From UBA2365 sp964594045 (GTDB lineage Bacteria; Bacteroidota; Bacteroidia; Chitinophagales; Saprospiraceae), in contig CAZQKR010000009.1 of assembly GCA_964594045.1 (NCBI GenBank), positions 1-64,000 on the forward strand: DNA of 64,000 nt, read 5' to 3'. Of the stretch, positions 63,101-64,000 are shown piece after piece. The notes beneath the pieces are model-generated. The model worked only from the letters and a program-made list of their open reading frames with translations. It did no database searches and was not told the origin of the DNA. Position numbers and translations under genes: made by a program. The first letter of the stretch is position 1, and each line of letters opens with the position of its first letter.

Positions 63101-64000
63101 GGTACTACCAGACTGATCGAAATCTGGCATGATACTCAAATCAGCAATGTGGATGCAGGGCTGATCTATCATTATGCGGCCATCGAAACCTATATATGGC
63201 TGGATGAGGAAGCGAACGGGTTGCAGGATGCGGATGATAGTCCGGTTGGAAATATACCTGCTAAGCTGTACACTGCTGAAGGTGTTTTGGTCAGTGAACA
63301 AAAAAGTATTGATACCGGCGAAAATGCAGGAAAATGCATTTTTGAACAGATCATTCCCGGTGAGTATTATTTGGTGTTTGACCTTCCAAAAAAATATAAA
63401 GCCACATTATTTCAAAACGGTGATCCTGAATCTGATTCAGACCTTTTATTGGAGAACAACCTGTTTCGCACCTCCGAATTTTATTTGGCTGGAGGTTCAG
63501 TCAAAAATGACCTGGATGCCGGATTACTGATCAACTATGGAAAAATTGGCGATTATATCTGGCTGGATACCAACAAAAACGGGTATCAGGACAATGATGA
63601 GAACGGATTGAATGATCTGAGGGTTGAACTGTACAACGAATCCGGCGAACTGGTCAAAAGTGTTATGAGTCAATATAATACCCAGACAGAAAAGTATGGG
63701 TTCTACCAATTTGAGCAGGTGGACTCAGGTTATTATTATTTGGTTTTGTCCATACCGGATATATATGAAATGACTGCAAATCATCCGGAGCATGGGGAAT
63801 TGAACAGCAAACTGACCGGAGAATACGGCATTGGTTCTACGTCAAAATTTATTTTGGAATATGGGGATTCCATATACTACCAGGATTTAGGGCTGATTTT
63901 AAAACCATCCTCCATCGGAGATTTCATCTGGCTGGATCACAACAAAAATGGTGTGCAGGATGCTGATGAAAACGGCTTGAATGGCATACAGCTGACGCTG
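60104..64000 (+). CDS. Giant secreted SdrD-B-like repeat protein (3' end cut by window edge)
   Basis: An uninterrupted frame of 1299 codons from ATG 60104 to the last base. The N-terminus (SIWIIFILASILSPLKIQS) is a signal peptide. Residues about 45-230 and 230-310 look like two beta domains. From about residue 315 at least nine SdrD-B/Cna-B-type repeats follow, beginning near 61044, 61400, 61735, 62090, 62450, 62826, 63178, 63540 and 63910; each opens with I-x-x-x-[IV]-W-x-D-x-[ND]-x-[ND]-G-x-x-D-x-x-[DE]. Such repeats form calcium-stiffened stalks. A T9SS or adhesin domain is expected beyond the edge. Confidence 0.85.
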   Translation, partial: MQNKPHCSSRYFSSIWIIFILASILSPLKIQSKSFSPAHITQNILPDMIHVDPEPVLTSSWLTGSASFQSENQQNEVSWDNLDNLHAIDDSFSTVNLGPGEVSEIIYSEGFSFKIPAGSGIQQIRLHVNGHMIGNAKPVLISAGLSNEKLEHIGTSFYHKSGQGAAWPVGNSGSWYYSPNQTDWITGLDPDSVNTNKWKIRLQLTNQGTENLQLFIDQLSLEIIYLPLYTLMENQIGKTFLNISFIDSLASKYTYEWVLPEGGTLYNEFRFGSMINFVMTGDSFGIKKLCVHIKYPNDNIQTLCREFLYAKQPPTSLSTYVWHDLNADGLQGEDEPGMPGQTVELVQSDGTPVKTVISDESGNCYFELKKAGIFYLKWTEDPGFIPSQLVQAGDSTLDNNLYLQNDVFRTDIFTIKRYEQKAHIDIGLIHPARITGSIWHDMDGNNQQDPEDTGFSQINVNLYQDSVLVDHTATDEFGKYEFGDLPPGKYTCCFDRPDGALIAKNSAYTVSNEDADLTTCSEIFLPVQGVEHSTGTGLLFPGRITGKIWLDENENGTIELEEKAFAGLKINMLETSTSSLVETVFTDEYGLFEFNKIYPGTYILEITEQPDFDITFANASGDPGVNSCFIQTDPNFFSPVAGILSGTLVNNLNAGFVFKKGSIGGRVWLDQNVNGKQDEGEPGMEGIEVQLFNGSGTLLQTMMTTGGTDEEKGYYSFQDVKPGNYYIRTDIPDLYVPASSQNELPGSESVITNQNGPFTSDIFTVEPAEHLSHLDAGLWWNYANIRGRIWGDNNENGIQDIGERGVAGVLITLFDQQEQLVMQTYSSASEINYELGSFSFTQIIPGKYYLQITPGQNGYVPTAYQAGNEPSLDSDFERQGDIIRTAWLDLAPGSANHHIDGGMILKENSIIGNVWHDENGDGLHDPTEQPVAGIHVKLFKEHGTELAEQLTDPEGKYFFNELTSGRYYVQFIPGDHWLFTISNPEPADQNSDVNHTFGEGTTRLIEIWHDTQISNVDAGLIYHYAAIETYIWLDEEANGLQDADDSPVGNIPAKLYTAEGVLVSEQKSIDTGENAGKCIFEQIIPGEYYLVFDLPKKYKATLFQNGDPESDSDLLLENNLFRTSEFYLAGGSVKNDLDAGLLINYGKIGDYIWLDTNKNGYQDNDENGLNDLRVELYNESGELVKSVMSQYNTQTEKYGFYQFEQVDSGYYYLVLSIPDIYEMTANHPEHGELNSKLTGEYGIGSTSKFILEYGDSIYYQDLGLILKPSSIGDFIWLDHNKNGVQDADENGLNGIQLTL

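Overview
The window comes from the chromosome of a Bacteroidota bacterium, most likely Saprospiria/Sphingobacteria-like. Evidence: many secreted proteins end in type IX secretion (T9SS) C-terminal sorting domains (PNP motif, short beta-sandwich, final basic or aliphatic strand). A T9SS gene (porQ) is present. BACON, SdrD-B-like and SBBP-type domains occur. Many genes are preceded by the Bacteroidota promoter (TTTG or TTG, 17-23 nt, TAnnTTTG) rather than by a strong Shine-Dalgarno sequence. No tRNA or rRNA gene was seen.

Layout. 1-5158: two reverse-strand secreted T9SS-cargo genes, the first cut by the window edge. 5675-16734: an eleven-gene reverse-strand lysine fermentation operon, transcribed in the order atoD, kal, kce, kdd (two tandem copies), kamA, kamB, kamC, kamD, kamE, atoA, and closed by a strong intrinsic terminator. 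It covers the route from L-lysine to acetoacetate and crotonyl-CoA, plus the CoA-transferase. 17198-24824: housekeeping genes (cysQ, a degenerate SIS-like protein, lpxH, a lipoprotein, phhA, a CDF metal transporter, rhomboid, a conserved unknown, tdk). 24949-35875: large secreted proteins, namely an SBBP-propeller giant, a BACON-GH5 glucanase lipoprotein, a propeller with CTD, and an endonuclease I with CTD. 36037-43910: porQ with a MORN lipoprotein, ppiD, a ydbS/ydbT PH-domain pair and an M14 carboxypeptidase lipoprotein.

44096-50771 is a 6.66-kb integrated element bounded by an 18-bp direct repeat. It carries a tyrosine recombinase, an unknown protein, a HTH/excisionase-like protein, a DUF3987 protein and a primase-like zinc-finger/Toprim-like protein. 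It ends in a 238-bp higher-order tandem repeat array of unknown function. The att core contains TACTTTTG, a perfect Bacteroidota -7 box, and sits directly upstream of the PBP1A gene, so integration has split that gene's promoter region.

50787-64000: PBP1A; a metalloprotease/propeller/barrel outer-membrane protein translationally coupled to a polysaccharide-lyase-like T9SS cargo; an apparent promoter followed by an unexplained structured non-coding stretch (possible small RNA); pdxA on the reverse strand; and the first 1299 residues of a giant SdrD-B repeat protein cut by the right edge.

The least explained features are the 238-bp array, a pair of MITE-like elements (29777-30070 and, inverted, 53744-53899) whose terminal repeats co-vary, and the possible small RNA near 58517. 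Domain names are from pattern recognition; no database search was possible.
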